From contig CAITNQ010000411.1 of assembly GCA_903893785.1 (NCBI GenBank), forward strand, positions 1 through 62,032: a DNA stretch of 62,032 bases, in the 5' to 3' direction. The notes beneath the pieces were generated by a model, which saw nothing but the letters and a program-made list of their open reading frames with translations, was not told the DNA's origin and ran no database searches. Position 1 is the stretch's first letter, and each line of letters starts with the position of its first letter. Below are positions 52,614 to 60,643 of the stretch, in pieces. Position numbers and translations under genes: made by a program. This DNA is from an uncultured Gemmatimonadota bacterium. GTDB lineage: Bacteria > Latescibacterota > UBA2968 > UBA8231.

Positions 52614-53600
52614 GTGAACGGACTGGCTTTGCGCGTTCCGCAACCCGGCCGCGTCGAGTTGCAGCCTTTCAGCGACGACTCGCCGTGGCGCGATGACCTG
52701 ATTGAGGGCCCGGCACTGGCCAGCGCGATCAGCCCCGGAACCGAACTAGCCTGGGCGTACAGCCGGCAAGATCCGCAGCAACCGCCGTCCGGAACCGGCT
52801 ACGCCATGGTCTTTCGAGTCGCCCGCGCCGGTCTTGATTCCGGGTTTGTTGCCGGCGAGACGGCCTTTGCCATGGTCGGACACCAGTCGGTCGTTCGCTG
52901 CTCCGGACGAGCCGCGTACCGGGTGCCGGTGGGCGTGGACCCGGTTGACGCGGCTCTGGCGCGACTGGCAGGCGTATCCTGGAGCACGTTGACGACCACT
53001 GCCGCCCGGCCTCCAGCACGGGTAGCGGTCAGCGGCCTGGGCATCGTCGGCAACCTGGCGGCACAGCTGTTCGCCGCCTGCGGGTACCAGGTGCTGGCCT
53101 GTGACCCGGTGGCGGGTCGTCGCCAGCACTTGGTGCACCATCCGGTCACCCTGTGCGAACGGCTGCCGCTCGGTGACCCCGACTGGTGCGATCAGACCGC
53201 TCTGGTGGTGGAGTGCTCGGGCCACGAAGCCGCGGTACTGGACGCCTGTCGTCTGGTGCGGCGCGGCGGCGAGGTAGTGCTGGTGGGGGTCCCATGGCAA
53301 CGACGCACCGATGTGCCGGCCTTCGACGTCCTGCATGCCGTGTTCCACCGCTATGTGCACCTGCGCAGCGGGTGGGAGTGGGAGGTGCCGACCGAGCCAA
53401 CCGATTTCCGTCCAGGCGCTATCCGCACCCACATCGTCACCGCCATGGCTTGGCTGGCCAGCGGGCGGCTGTCCGCGGCCGGTATCGCGCGACGGGCCGA
53501 CCCGCGTGACTGCGATGCGGTGTACCGCGAATTGGCCCAGCGTCAAGGCGGGGCGCTGACCGCCGTCTTCGATTGGACGCGACTGGCGGAGAGCCGATGA
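52614..53600 (+). CDS. Medium-chain dehydrogenase/reductase (zinc-type ADH-like)
   Basis: 328 residues. N-terminal GroES-like part (SPGTELAWAY, VGHQSVVRC) and Rossmann cofactor domain with VAVSGLGIVGNLAAQLF (GxGxxG) and VVECSGH, then VLVGVPW. The catalytic Cys/His zinc pair of alcohol dehydrogenases is not clearly present. It resembles the bacteriochlorophyll/sugar-alcohol dehydrogenase-like branch. GTG at 52614 with GAGG 5 nt upstream. It follows the GH172 gene (102-bp gap) and may oxidise a released sugar. Confidence 0.8.
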   Translation: MNGLALRVPQPGRVELQPFSDDSPWRDDLIEGPALASAISPGTELAWAYSRQDPQQPPSGTGYAMVFRVARAGLDSGFVAGETAFAMVGHQSVVRCSGRAAYRVPVGVDPVDAALARLAGVSWSTLTTTAARPPARVAVSGLGIVGNLAAQLFAACGYQVLACDPVAGRRQHLVHHPVTLCERLPLGDPDWCDQTALVVECSGHEAAVLDACRLVRRGGEVVLVGVPWQRRTDVPAFDVLHAVFHRYVHLRSGWEWEVPTEPTDFRPGAIRTHIVTAMAWLASGRLSAAGIARRADPRDCDAVYRELAQRQGGALTAVFDWTRLAESR

Positions 53601-53744
53601 ACCGCCCCGGTGGCGCCCGACCCGGGCGGTCTGCGCCGGGGGCCGCCCACCGCGGCGCGATCCGACCGTTCCGACGCGCGCGACCGTCAGCCCACCGAGC
53701 AGCGCCGCCTGCACGCGCCGCCGGCGCCCAAGGAAAGGCCCGCG

Positions 53745-54332
53745 ATGATTGAGGTATCACGCCGCCGCTGTGGTTGGGTGCCGCCCGGCGACGCGCTCTA
53801 CGAGGCGTACCACGACCGCGAGTGGGGCGTGCCGGTCCACGATGACCAGCGGCTCTTCGAGTTCCTGGTGCTCGAGGGGGCTCAGGCGGGTCTGAGCTGG
53901 CGCACGATCTTGAACAAGCGCGAGGGGTACCGCCGCGCCTTTGCCGGCTTCGATCCGGCTGTCGTGGCCGGTTACGGTCCCGACCAGGTGGCCCGGCTAC
54001 TGCAGGATCGAGGCATTGTGCGCAACCGACTGAAGGTCCAGGCCGCCGTCGGCCTGGCCGCCATCGTCGGCGACATCCAGCAGGAATGCGGCAGTCTGGA
54101 CGCCTTCCTCTGGCGCTTCGTCGACGGGCGCCCGCAGCTCAACCACTGGTCAAGCCTGTCGCAGCTGCCGGCTCGCACGGAGACGTCCGACCGCCTGAGC
54201 CAGGCCCTGATGCATCGGGGCGCCCGCTTCGTCGGATCGACCATCTGCTACAGCTTCATGCAGGCCGTGGGCATGGTCAATGACCACCTCGAAGACTGCT
54301 TCCGCTACCCTGAGGTGGCCGTCGCCGGCTGA
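53745..54332 (+). CDS. tag: DNA-3-methyladenine glycosylase I
   Basis: 195 residues, normal Tag length. Removes 3-methyladenine from alkylated DNA. The zinc site uses RRCGW (Cys near residue 9), AYHDREWG (His) and late HLEDCFR (His and Cys); catalytic-pocket residues are LFEFLVLEGAQAGLSW. ATG at 53745. Its position between sugar genes is probably incidental. Convergent with the GH32-like gene. Confidence 0.95.
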   Translation: MIEVSRRRCGWVPPGDALYEAYHDREWGVPVHDDQRLFEFLVLEGAQAGLSWRTILNKREGYRRAFAGFDPAVVAGYGPDQVARLLQDRGIVRNRLKVQAAVGLAAIVGDIQQECGSLDAFLWRFVDGRPQLNHWSSLSQLPARTETSDRLSQALMHRGARFVGSTICYSFMQAVGMVNDHLEDCFRYPEVAVAG

Positions 54333-54452
54333 CGGCCCGGAAGGGCGGCGCCCGCATTCGGTCAGCGGTGCCAGGATGCCACTGTTGCTGCTGCGCCGCG
54401 TCGACGCGCGGCTATGCGCGCAGCACCGACAGGTCCGGCTGGGATTCGGGCC

Positions 54453-54492
54453 GCCCGTGCCGCCCCGCGCCCTCACTGGGCCAACGGCGCCA
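54453..54492. repeat. 40-bp direct repeat, copy 1
   Basis: Starts GCCCGTGCCGCCCCGCGCCC and ends GGGCCAACGGCGCCA. Differs from copy 2 at a single base. It lies in the gap between tag and the GH32-like gene, with its start 93 bp before the start of copy 2. Confidence 0.9.
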
Positions 54493-54545
54493 GGGCCCCG
54501 CCACCGATTCCTCTCCGACGCACCGGCACGGCCGACATGGGAACA

Positions 54546-54585
54546 GCCCGTGCCACCCCGCGCCCTCACTGGGCCAACGGCGCCA
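54546..54585. repeat. 40-bp direct repeat, copy 2
   Basis: Same 40 bp as 54453-54492 with one change (GCCACCCC for GCCGCCCC). This copy contains the last codons and stop of the GH32-like gene, so the other copy looks like a duplicated 3' end. Confidence 0.9.
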
Positions 54586-56590
54586 CCGTGCCGTCGCGGA
54601 GCTGGGCCCCCTCGACGCGCAATCGCACTGACGCCACCGACAGGTCAGGCCGGTACGAGAGCATGGTGCGCCGGCCGCCGATCTCGACATCGACGATAGT
54701 GCCGCCAATCTTGGCATCACCCCGCACCAGGACGCGGACGCCCATCCCGGCCTCGATGCCGCTGACGTGCTCAACGGCGTAGTCGCCGGCCTGGTGGGGC
54801 GCCCCGCCTTCGCGCAGTGACCGCTGTTCGCCACCCCAGTCGTGCGGTGAGCCAGGGCCGAACTGCGCTCGTCCGGAGGCCAGGTCGAGGCGCCATTCGC
54901 ACGCCGCTGTCTGGCCAGCCGACGGCAGCAGCACCACGGCCACCCGGCCCCCAGCCAGCCCCGGACACACCGCGAAACTGACCACGACGCCGCTGGCTCC
55001 CGCGGCCGCCGAGGCCGGGTAAGGCCCCAGCCCCAGTTCGGCCAGCGAATACTCCGCCGCTCCGTGCAGCCGCGAGAAAGCCGCGACGGGCGGCGCCACA
55101 CCCGGTGTGACCTCGGTCAACCATCGGCTGCCCAGTCGTCCCTCCCCCAGTGACACCAGTTCGCGCAGCACCAGGAAGCCCCCCCAGCCACGGACAGGCA
55201 CCCAGGCCGCCATGACCAGACGATCCCCGGGAATGACCGTAACCGAGGGCACGTTGCTACCGTCGTACACATCCAGGGCATGGGCGACGACATCGGTAAA
55301 GGCCGACCACGGCGCGGCAGCCGGTTTGCACCAGAAACCCGTAAAACCGCCCACCACATAGTCGTACCCACGCCACCGGAAGTAGAAGGTGCAGTCTCCT
55401 CCCGGCGGGAAGTCGGCATCCAGACAGCGCCAAGGGCCTGTCGGCGCGTCCGCCCCCCACAGACCCCGCGCGCCGGCATTGGCCAGGAGTCGCAGGCGGC
55501 CAGCAGGATCGGTGAAGACGCTGGGGTTCTCGCCCGGATGGAAGACGTGGCCGCAGGGGTCGAAATGCGCCGCACCGTCGGTGCACGCGGCATAGGTGGA
55601 GCCGGCCGGCCAACCCGCCTGGTCGCTCTCGAACAGACCGGATTCGCCGTGGGCCTCCAGGTGGGCCCATTGGGCTGGCAGCGAGGTGCGTTCACGCGGA
55701 TACACTCGCGTAGTGTGCAGGCCGTAGCTCAGGTGCAGCCGGCCCGCGTGCACGAACGGCGTACCGGTACCGAAACACTGCCACGGCTGCGTCAACGGTG
55801 TGGCCGCCTCGTGCTCGACCCAGGTCTGGAAGTCGGCCGTCGACAAGTGCTCGAAATAGTGTGCCCCGCAACCAAATTTGCTCTGGTGGTGACGCCGGTC
55901 GTACAGGTAGAAAAGGTGATAGCGACCCGCATGGTAAAGGGCGGCGACGTCGCCCACCCAGCTGTTGTGGCCCGGTGGCACCCAGTATTGGATGTGCCGC
56001 GACAGCGCCGCTGCCGGCCGTGCGACCGGGTCCGCTGCGGGCACCGACGCCAGCCGCGGTGCCCAGAAGCAGGCGCGGTTGACTGCCGGCGACTCCAGCC
56101 GCCAGGTGGCGGCGGCCTCCCAGGGCGGTTCGCCGAAAGGGAACTCGCCATCCAGGCACTGGCCATCGACCAGCAGGCGCAACTGAACGCCTGAGTAGTC
56201 AACGGTCACCTCGTGGTCACCGAAGGGATGGGTCAGTATCCCCAGCGGAATGCCGACGGTCATCTGCCGCCATTCCGGATGGTCACTCGAGCGCAACTGC
56301 AGACGCGCTTCCAGGACCGGCACCGACCCGTCGGCGACCGGATAGGCCGGGTAGTTCTGGCGTTCCCGATCAGCCGGGTCGTGCGAGCGCAGGTATACCT
56401 CCAAGACCCCGACGATGGTGACCAGAGGGTGCCAGTCTGATGGAGGCTGCAGATTCACTCGCATTTGCAGCGTGAACCCGGTAGGGCCGGAAGCCGGCGG
56501 CTGCAGCAGCGCCTGCGGCGCGGGTCCGTCCAGTTGGCTGCTAGCCGACGTCGACGTGCACGACCAGGAAAGGGACCTCAGTTCAACCAT
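54566..56590 (-). CDS. GH32-like glycoside hydrolase with N-terminal LamG-like domain
   Basis: 674 residues. The first 190 are beta-rich (LamG/concanavalin-like: FTLQMRVNLQPP, DYSGVQLRLLVDGQ). From about 205 the five-bladed propeller begins with HIQYWVPPGHNSWVGDVAAL, where WVGD takes the place of the WMNDPNG nucleophile motif of GH32; YHLFYLYDR, HYFEHLSTADFQTW, then GENPSVFTD follow in order. A C-terminal sandwich completes the GH32 pattern. Sucrose/fructan-type or related sugar cleavage is likely, but the altered first blade leaves the catalytic Asp uncertain. No signal peptide. ATG at 56590; the weak GAGG upstream is the only ribosome match. Confidence 0.8.
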   Translation of the reverse strand: MVELRSLSWSCTSTSASSQLDGPAPQALLQPPASGPTGFTLQMRVNLQPPSDWHPLVTIVGVLEVYLRSHDPADRERQNYPAYPVADGSVPVLEARLQLRSSDHPEWRQMTVGIPLGILTHPFGDHEVTVDYSGVQLRLLVDGQCLDGEFPFGEPPWEAAATWRLESPAVNRACFWAPRLASVPAADPVARPAAALSRHIQYWVPPGHNSWVGDVAALYHAGRYHLFYLYDRRHHQSKFGCGAHYFEHLSTADFQTWVEHEAATPLTQPWQCFGTGTPFVHAGRLHLSYGLHTTRVYPRERTSLPAQWAHLEAHGESGLFESDQAGWPAGSTYAACTDGAAHFDPCGHVFHPGENPSVFTDPAGRLRLLANAGARGLWGADAPTGPWRCLDADFPPGGDCTFYFRWRGYDYVVGGFTGFWCKPAAAPWSAFTDVVAHALDVYDGSNVPSVTVIPGDRLVMAAWVPVRGWGGFLVLRELVSLGEGRLGSRWLTEVTPGVAPPVAAFSRLHGAAEYSLAELGLGPYPASAAAGASGVVVSFAVCPGLAGGRVAVVLLPSAGQTAACEWRLDLASGRAQFGPGSPHDWGGEQRSLREGGAPHQAGDYAVEHVSGIEAGMGVRVLVRGDAKIGGTIVDVEIGGRRTMLSYRPDLSVASVRLRVEGAQLRDGTVAPLAQ

Positions 56591-56671
56591 AGCCTGCCTC
56601 TGGTGCCGGGGTCAGCAGACGAAGCGGCGCCGCCGGTTTCGTGGCCCGTGTAATCCGCCACGGGATGGACA

Positions 56672-57760
56672 TCAGGCCATAAAACGACGTCCTTCGTCCA
56701 ACATGACGAGGTAGTTGTCCAGCGGAATGTAGTTGGCGACGCTATTGCCGGTTCCCAGGGCATAACCGCCACCGGGCTGGCACACGGCCAGGGTGTCGCG
56801 CACCCGCTGACGCACCTGGGCAGCGTCGGCCCGGCAAAGGAAATCCAGGTCCAGACCGCCCAGCAGCGACAGGCGGTGGCCGTATTCACGCTTGGCCCGA
56901 CGCACATCCTCGATGGTGTCTTCGAAGGAGTGCTTGGCGTCCAGGCCGACCTCGTCGATCAGGTCGTCCAGCAACGTCGCCAGGTTGCCGCACGAATGGA
57001 GCAGGTACGGACGCCCCGCTTCATGGGCCAGAGCGGCCACCGCGCGATGGCCCGGTAGAACGAATTCCCGCATGTCGGTCGGGCTGATCAAGGGGCCGCT
57101 GCGGAAACCCATGTCGTCGCTGCCCAGCATCAACCTGACGCAGCGGAACTGCAGTACCAGGCGCGCCACGCGCAGACTCTGATCGAGGATGCGCGCGTAC
57201 AGGGCCCGCACCAGGTCGCGCTGATCGTACAGGGCCAAGCAGAGGGTCTCGTACCCCATCAACCAGGTAAGGTGCTCGCAGAAGTGGCCGAACCCCCACC
57301 CGATGACGCACATGTCATCGGGCAGGTGGCGATCCAGCCACGCCAGAGAGTCGGTGCGCACCGCGTCGATATCCGGCCAGGGGTAGGACTCGAACTCACG
57401 CCAGCAGGTGATGGGGCCGCGGTGCTCATCCAGGTACGACCGGCCGCCTGACCGCCCCAGCGCGGCCGTGTCAGCCGTGGCCCGCCAGTTGAACGGCATG
57501 ACCAACCCGTCAACCCCGGCACTGACGTAGTCGTACCCCAGGAAGCGCTGCAGGGCGATCTGCCGTCGCAGCGCGTACCAGGGGTCGCCCGGGTCCAGGT
57601 GGTCACCGATTCCGAAGCGTTCGGCCAGGGCCGTCTGCACTTCGCCGTCCAAGCACAGCTCGTAATGGTGTACGCGGTGCGGCGTGCCGCGGCGGCGAAT
57701 GCAGTTGACGAAGGCCTCGGCATCCGGGGGGCAGGCGACGGCGAAGGGGCTGGCAACCAT
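56672..57760 (-). CDS. URO-D-like protein (methyltransferase branch)
   Basis: 362 residues. Barrel start RRGTPHRVHHYELCLDGEVQ, GFRSGPLISPTDMREFVLPG, then PYLLHSCGNLATLLDDLIDE with the HSCG zinc-type motif, and LLGGLDLDFLCR and YALGTGNSV at the end. Second family member in the window (other at 28384-29466), with little obvious identity beyond the motifs. A methyl-transfer role on a glycan-derived or corrinoid substrate is favoured over heme synthesis, since the HemE arginine pair is not evident. ATG at 57760 with GGAG 6 nt upstream. It directly precedes the GH32-like gene, 81-bp gap. Confidence 0.85.
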   Translation of the reverse strand: MVASPFAVACPPDAEAFVNCIRRRGTPHRVHHYELCLDGEVQTALAERFGIGDHLDPGDPWYALRRQIALQRFLGYDYVSAGVDGLVMPFNWRATADTAALGRSGGRSYLDEHRGPITCWREFESYPWPDIDAVRTDSLAWLDRHLPDDMCVIGWGFGHFCEHLTWLMGYETLCLALYDQRDLVRALYARILDQSLRVARLVLQFRCVRLMLGSDDMGFRSGPLISPTDMREFVLPGHRAVAALAHEAGRPYLLHSCGNLATLLDDLIDEVGLDAKHSFEDTIEDVRRAKREYGHRLSLLGGLDLDFLCRADAAQVRQRVRDTLAVCQPGGGYALGTGNSVANYIPLDNYLVMLDEGRRFMA

Positions 57761-58064
57761 GTCACTCTCCAGGGCCAGGTCGGCATGGGCGCGGCGACGA
57801 CAACATGGCGCCGCGGCCCCGGGTCGTCAAGCGCACCGGGCCGGACGGGTGGCCCGGGTGGGCGGACTCGCCAGGGGCCAACCTGACTTGGCCGGGGCCA
57901 CGGGCGACCGGTATTGATGACGGTCAGGCGGGCTCTGGCCGGCAAGGTTGAGCGGACCGGACCAGGAGACCGGTCCGCAATGCAGACGGGTGGTCAGCTG
58001 CCTGCTGACCACCCGCTGGTGCACAGCCGCCTGCCCCGGTCACGGTGGGCCGGGGCGCGGTCGC
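57761..58064. other. 304-bp intergenic region
   Basis: Between the URO-D-like gene and pstS, both on the minus strand. It holds a 12-bp-stem hairpin (57987-58015) 50 nt past the pstS stop, and otherwise GC-rich sequence with no gene. I looked for a cobalamin riboswitch in front of the URO-D gene and saw none. Confidence 0.5.
57987..58015 (-). terminator. Hairpin downstream of pstS
   Basis: CGGGTGGTCAGC (57987-57998) pairs perfectly with GCTGACCACCCG (58004-58015) around a 5-nt loop, about 50 nt after the pstS stop. No T tract on the minus strand, so termination is inferred from position and stability. Confidence 0.6.
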
Positions 58065-58961
58065 CTATGGCTTGCTGACCGGCAGGGGAATGTAACCTTC
58101 CTCCTTGGCAATGGCCTGCCCGTCCGGTCCCAGGATCCACGCCAGATACGCCTGTGCGTCGCCTTTGGGGGCACCCGGCGTGTAGCAGTACAGGCTACGG
58201 GAGATGGCGTATTCGCCGCTGTAGATGCGGGCGTAGTCGATCGACCGACCATCGGCGGCCACCGGCGACACCGCCGGCTTGTCCGCCGCCGCCTTAATGC
58301 GGACGATGCGGCAGTCCGACCGCGTGAGGAAGTAGGCTACGCCCCCGTACCCGATGCCGTTGGGGTCATTGCCCACGGCGTCGGCCACGGCCGAGGTGCC
58401 GGGCATGGTCTGGCAGTCCGGGGCATAGTCTTTGTTCTTGAGCACATGCTCCTTGAAGAAGGCGTAGGTACCGCTGTTGTTTTCACGCGAGTAGCGCACG
58501 ATCGGGCCGGTTCTGCCCCCCACCTGAGTCCAGCTGTTCACCCCGCCGATGAAGATCGACGCCAGTTGCTCCATGGTCAGCTCGGTCACCGGGTTGTCCT
58601 TGTGCACCACCACGCAGATGGCGTCGAGGGCCACCGGGAACTCCTTCACGTCCACGCCGCTGGATAGCGCCAGCTTGCGTTCGGATCCCTTCAGTTCCCG
58701 GCTGGAGTTGGCCATGCTGCAGGTCTGGTTGATCAGCGCGGCGATGCCGGTGCCGGAACCGCCGCCGGTCACCTGGATCGATACCGCCGGGTGTTGCTCC
58801 TGGTACACTTCGGCCCACTTCTGCGCCAGCAGCACCATGGTATCAGAGCCTTTGACCGTGATCGTGCCCGCGGTGCTGACGGTGGGCGCCAGGCCCAGCA
58901 GAGCGGTGGCTAGCCACCGATGGAGTCGGGACAACGGGAAAGTGCGCGTCTGCTGCGACAT
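58065..58961 (-). CDS. pstS: Phosphate-binding protein PstS
   Basis: 298 residues with a signal peptide (RLHRWLATALLGLAPTVSTA). Typical PstS N-terminus GTITVKGSDTMVLLAQKWAE and the binding loop GGGSGTGIAALI, then SMANSSRELKGSE, NNSGTYAFFKEHVL and IGYGGVAYFL. It captures phosphate in the periplasm for a PstCAB importer, which is not in the window. ATG at 58961 with AAGGAG 9 nt upstream. Downstream of the porin gene with an 86-bp gap, so probably co-transcribed. Confidence 0.95.
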   Translation of the reverse strand: MSQQTRTFPLSRLHRWLATALLGLAPTVSTAGTITVKGSDTMVLLAQKWAEVYQEQHPAVSIQVTGGGSGTGIAALINQTCSMANSSRELKGSERKLALSSGVDVKEFPVALDAICVVVHKDNPVTELTMEQLASIFIGGVNSWTQVGGRTGPIVRYSRENNSGTYAFFKEHVLKNKDYAPDCQTMPGTSAVADAVGNDPNGIGYGGVAYFLTRSDCRIVRIKAAADKPAVSPVAADGRSIDYARIYSGEYAISRSLYCYTPGAPKGDAQAYLAWILGPDGQAIAKEEGYIPLPVSKP

Positions 58962-59047
58962 CCGTCTTCTCCTTGAGATCGAGCTAGTGGCAATGAGGTC
59001 AGCGAGTGCGTGGAGACCCAACCCGGGAACCGGCAGACCACCGCGAC

Positions 59048-60199
59048 TCAGTAGCGGGTCATCAACTGGACGACATAGGTGGTCACGGATCTGGCACCGG
59101 CGGCTTGCGGTATGTCGACCACCGCGTTGACCTGCACGCGGGTGTTGGCTGCGTCGCTCAGGTACAGACCCAGGTACGGCGTGTACTGGACGCTGCCGTC
59201 GCTCTTGACCCGATGGTTGGGGTCAAAGGTCTCCAAGCGCAGGCCCGGTTCCACGGCCGGAAGGCGGCCCAGGCCAGTGGGGATCTTGTACACGGCCGTG
59301 ACATAGCCGCCGCGCATCTGGGCCTGTTCGTTCACCGATGTCCTGCCTTTGACGCTGGCCGACGCAACCGCGGGCAGCACGCTTCCCTTCCAGTTGCTGC
59401 CGCGGCGGTACTCGGCCTCGATGACCAGACCCCGCTTCTGGAACTTCGCGTCCACCCCAAAAGCTCTGGCCGTGAACGTGGCTTCGTTCCCGGGATACCC
59501 GACCGTGTCCCGAACACCGCTGACCTGGTTGACGCCCAGGCGGTTCAGGTTCAGGCTGGCGCCCAGGGACAACCCCGGCACCGGGATCACCTCAACGCGA
59601 CCCACCAGGCTCTTCTGGCTGTCGGCATCCTGGCTCTGGTTGGCGCCGTTGCCGTTGAACACGCCGAGGCTGTATTCGACCGGGAGGCGGGCTTCGTACA
59701 GATCGCCGAGCACGGCCACGCCCAGATCACGTTCTTCGTACGCCAGCCCGGTGGGTCCGAAGGCCTCGCTCAGGCGGCCGCGGTCGACCAGCAGCAGCGC
59801 GGAGGACGAGCGCAGTTCCTCGCGACCGAAGGGCTTCTTCCAGTGCCCAGCACGCACGGTGAAGTAGCCCTTCGACGATAGCAGGTAGTCGATGAACACA
59901 TCCTTCAGGACCACGCCGCCCGGGACGATGTCAAGCTCCAGGGTCGGCTTTACCATGGGATTGACCACGGCCTGGAGCTTCAGCCGGGCACGCCGGATGC
60001 GGAAGGTGTTGCTGGGTACGGCGTTGTCCAGCGTAGTGTACTGCCAGCGCGTCTGGACATAGCCACCGAAGGTGAGGGTCTCCGAGGTCTTGTTGAGGAA
60101 CTGCGGCGGGGCCTGGGCCCTGCCGGAACCAGGGGCGAGAATGGCGGTTACTAGCAGTGCGGTTGCCACGGCAGCCCAACGCCTGATGGCCAACGGCAT
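59048..60199 (-). CDS. Phosphate-selective porin (OprP/OprO family)
   Basis: 383 residues with signal peptide (AAVATALLVTAILAPGSGRA). Body is alternating hydrophobic beta-strands typical of a 16-strand barrel: FGGYVQTRWQYTTLD, FRIRRARLKLQAVVNPMVKP, YFTVRAGHWKKPFGREELRS (matching the OprP family), EYSLGVFNGNGANQ, and a terminal strand ending TTYVVQLMTRY. It lets phosphate or polyphosphate cross the outer membrane. ATG at 60199 with AGGAG 8 nt upstream. First gene of a two-gene unit with pstS, likely phosphate-starvation controlled, although no clear Pho box was found. Confidence 0.9.
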   Translation of the reverse strand: MPLAIRRWAAVATALLVTAILAPGSGRAQAPPQFLNKTSETLTFGGYVQTRWQYTTLDNAVPSNTFRIRRARLKLQAVVNPMVKPTLELDIVPGGVVLKDVFIDYLLSSKGYFTVRAGHWKKPFGREELRSSSALLLVDRGRLSEAFGPTGLAYEERDLGVAVLGDLYEARLPVEYSLGVFNGNGANQSQDADSQKSLVGRVEVIPVPGLSLGASLNLNRLGVNQVSGVRDTVGYPGNEATFTARAFGVDAKFQKRGLVIEAEYRRGSNWKGSVLPAVASASVKGRTSVNEQAQMRGGYVTAVYKIPTGLGRLPAVEPGLRLETFDPNHRVKSDGSVQYTPYLGLYLSDAANTRVQVNAVVDIPQAAGARSVTTYVVQLMTRY

Positions 60200-60643
60200 G
60201 GTGCGATCTCCTGATGCAGGGTGAGGTCCGCCGCCACTCTGGCGGCAAACCGCAGTCGCGATGTCGTGATTGCGCCCCGGTTGGGGGCGAACCCGCCCGA
60301 CGACCACACCAAGGCTAACCGCGCCGCGTCACAGCTGGGTTACGGCCAGATCAGGTTTGCGTGTCGGATTGGGCCTGGGGCGGTCGCGGGCCGGTCGGGC
60401 CTGGAACCCCGGGCCCGCAGCGCCGTCCTGCCCAAGCATCACCGACCCCGGGCCAGCCACGGGCACCGGGCCGCCGCGGGCCGGACGCGGGTGGTGTCCG
60501 ACCGCCATCGTGCCTGGCGCCCGGCACCGCAGCGGTCAGCCAGTTGCACCGGCCGCGGGTTTGCCGCTATGTAGGAAGTGTTGCGCTCAGCCACCACGGG
60601 CGCCCGCCGTGTGGCGGCAGGGCGGACCTCCAACGGACAGGCC
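60200..60643. other. 444-bp divergent intergenic region
   Basis: Between the porin gene (minus) and the signalling gene (plus), so both promoters should be here. GC-rich, with a GCGGGCC/GGCCCGC inverted repeat (about 60386-60418). No convincing -35/-10 pair, Pho box or gene seen. Confidence 0.45.

Noticed and set aside
54453..54585. Attachment (att) sites of a mobile element
   Set aside because: The 40-bp repeats are 93 bp apart with no integrase or tRNA between them, so a local duplication fits better.
57761..58064. Cobalamin riboswitch ahead of the URO-D-like gene
   Set aside because: No conserved B12-box-like core was visible, only a terminator-like hairpin.
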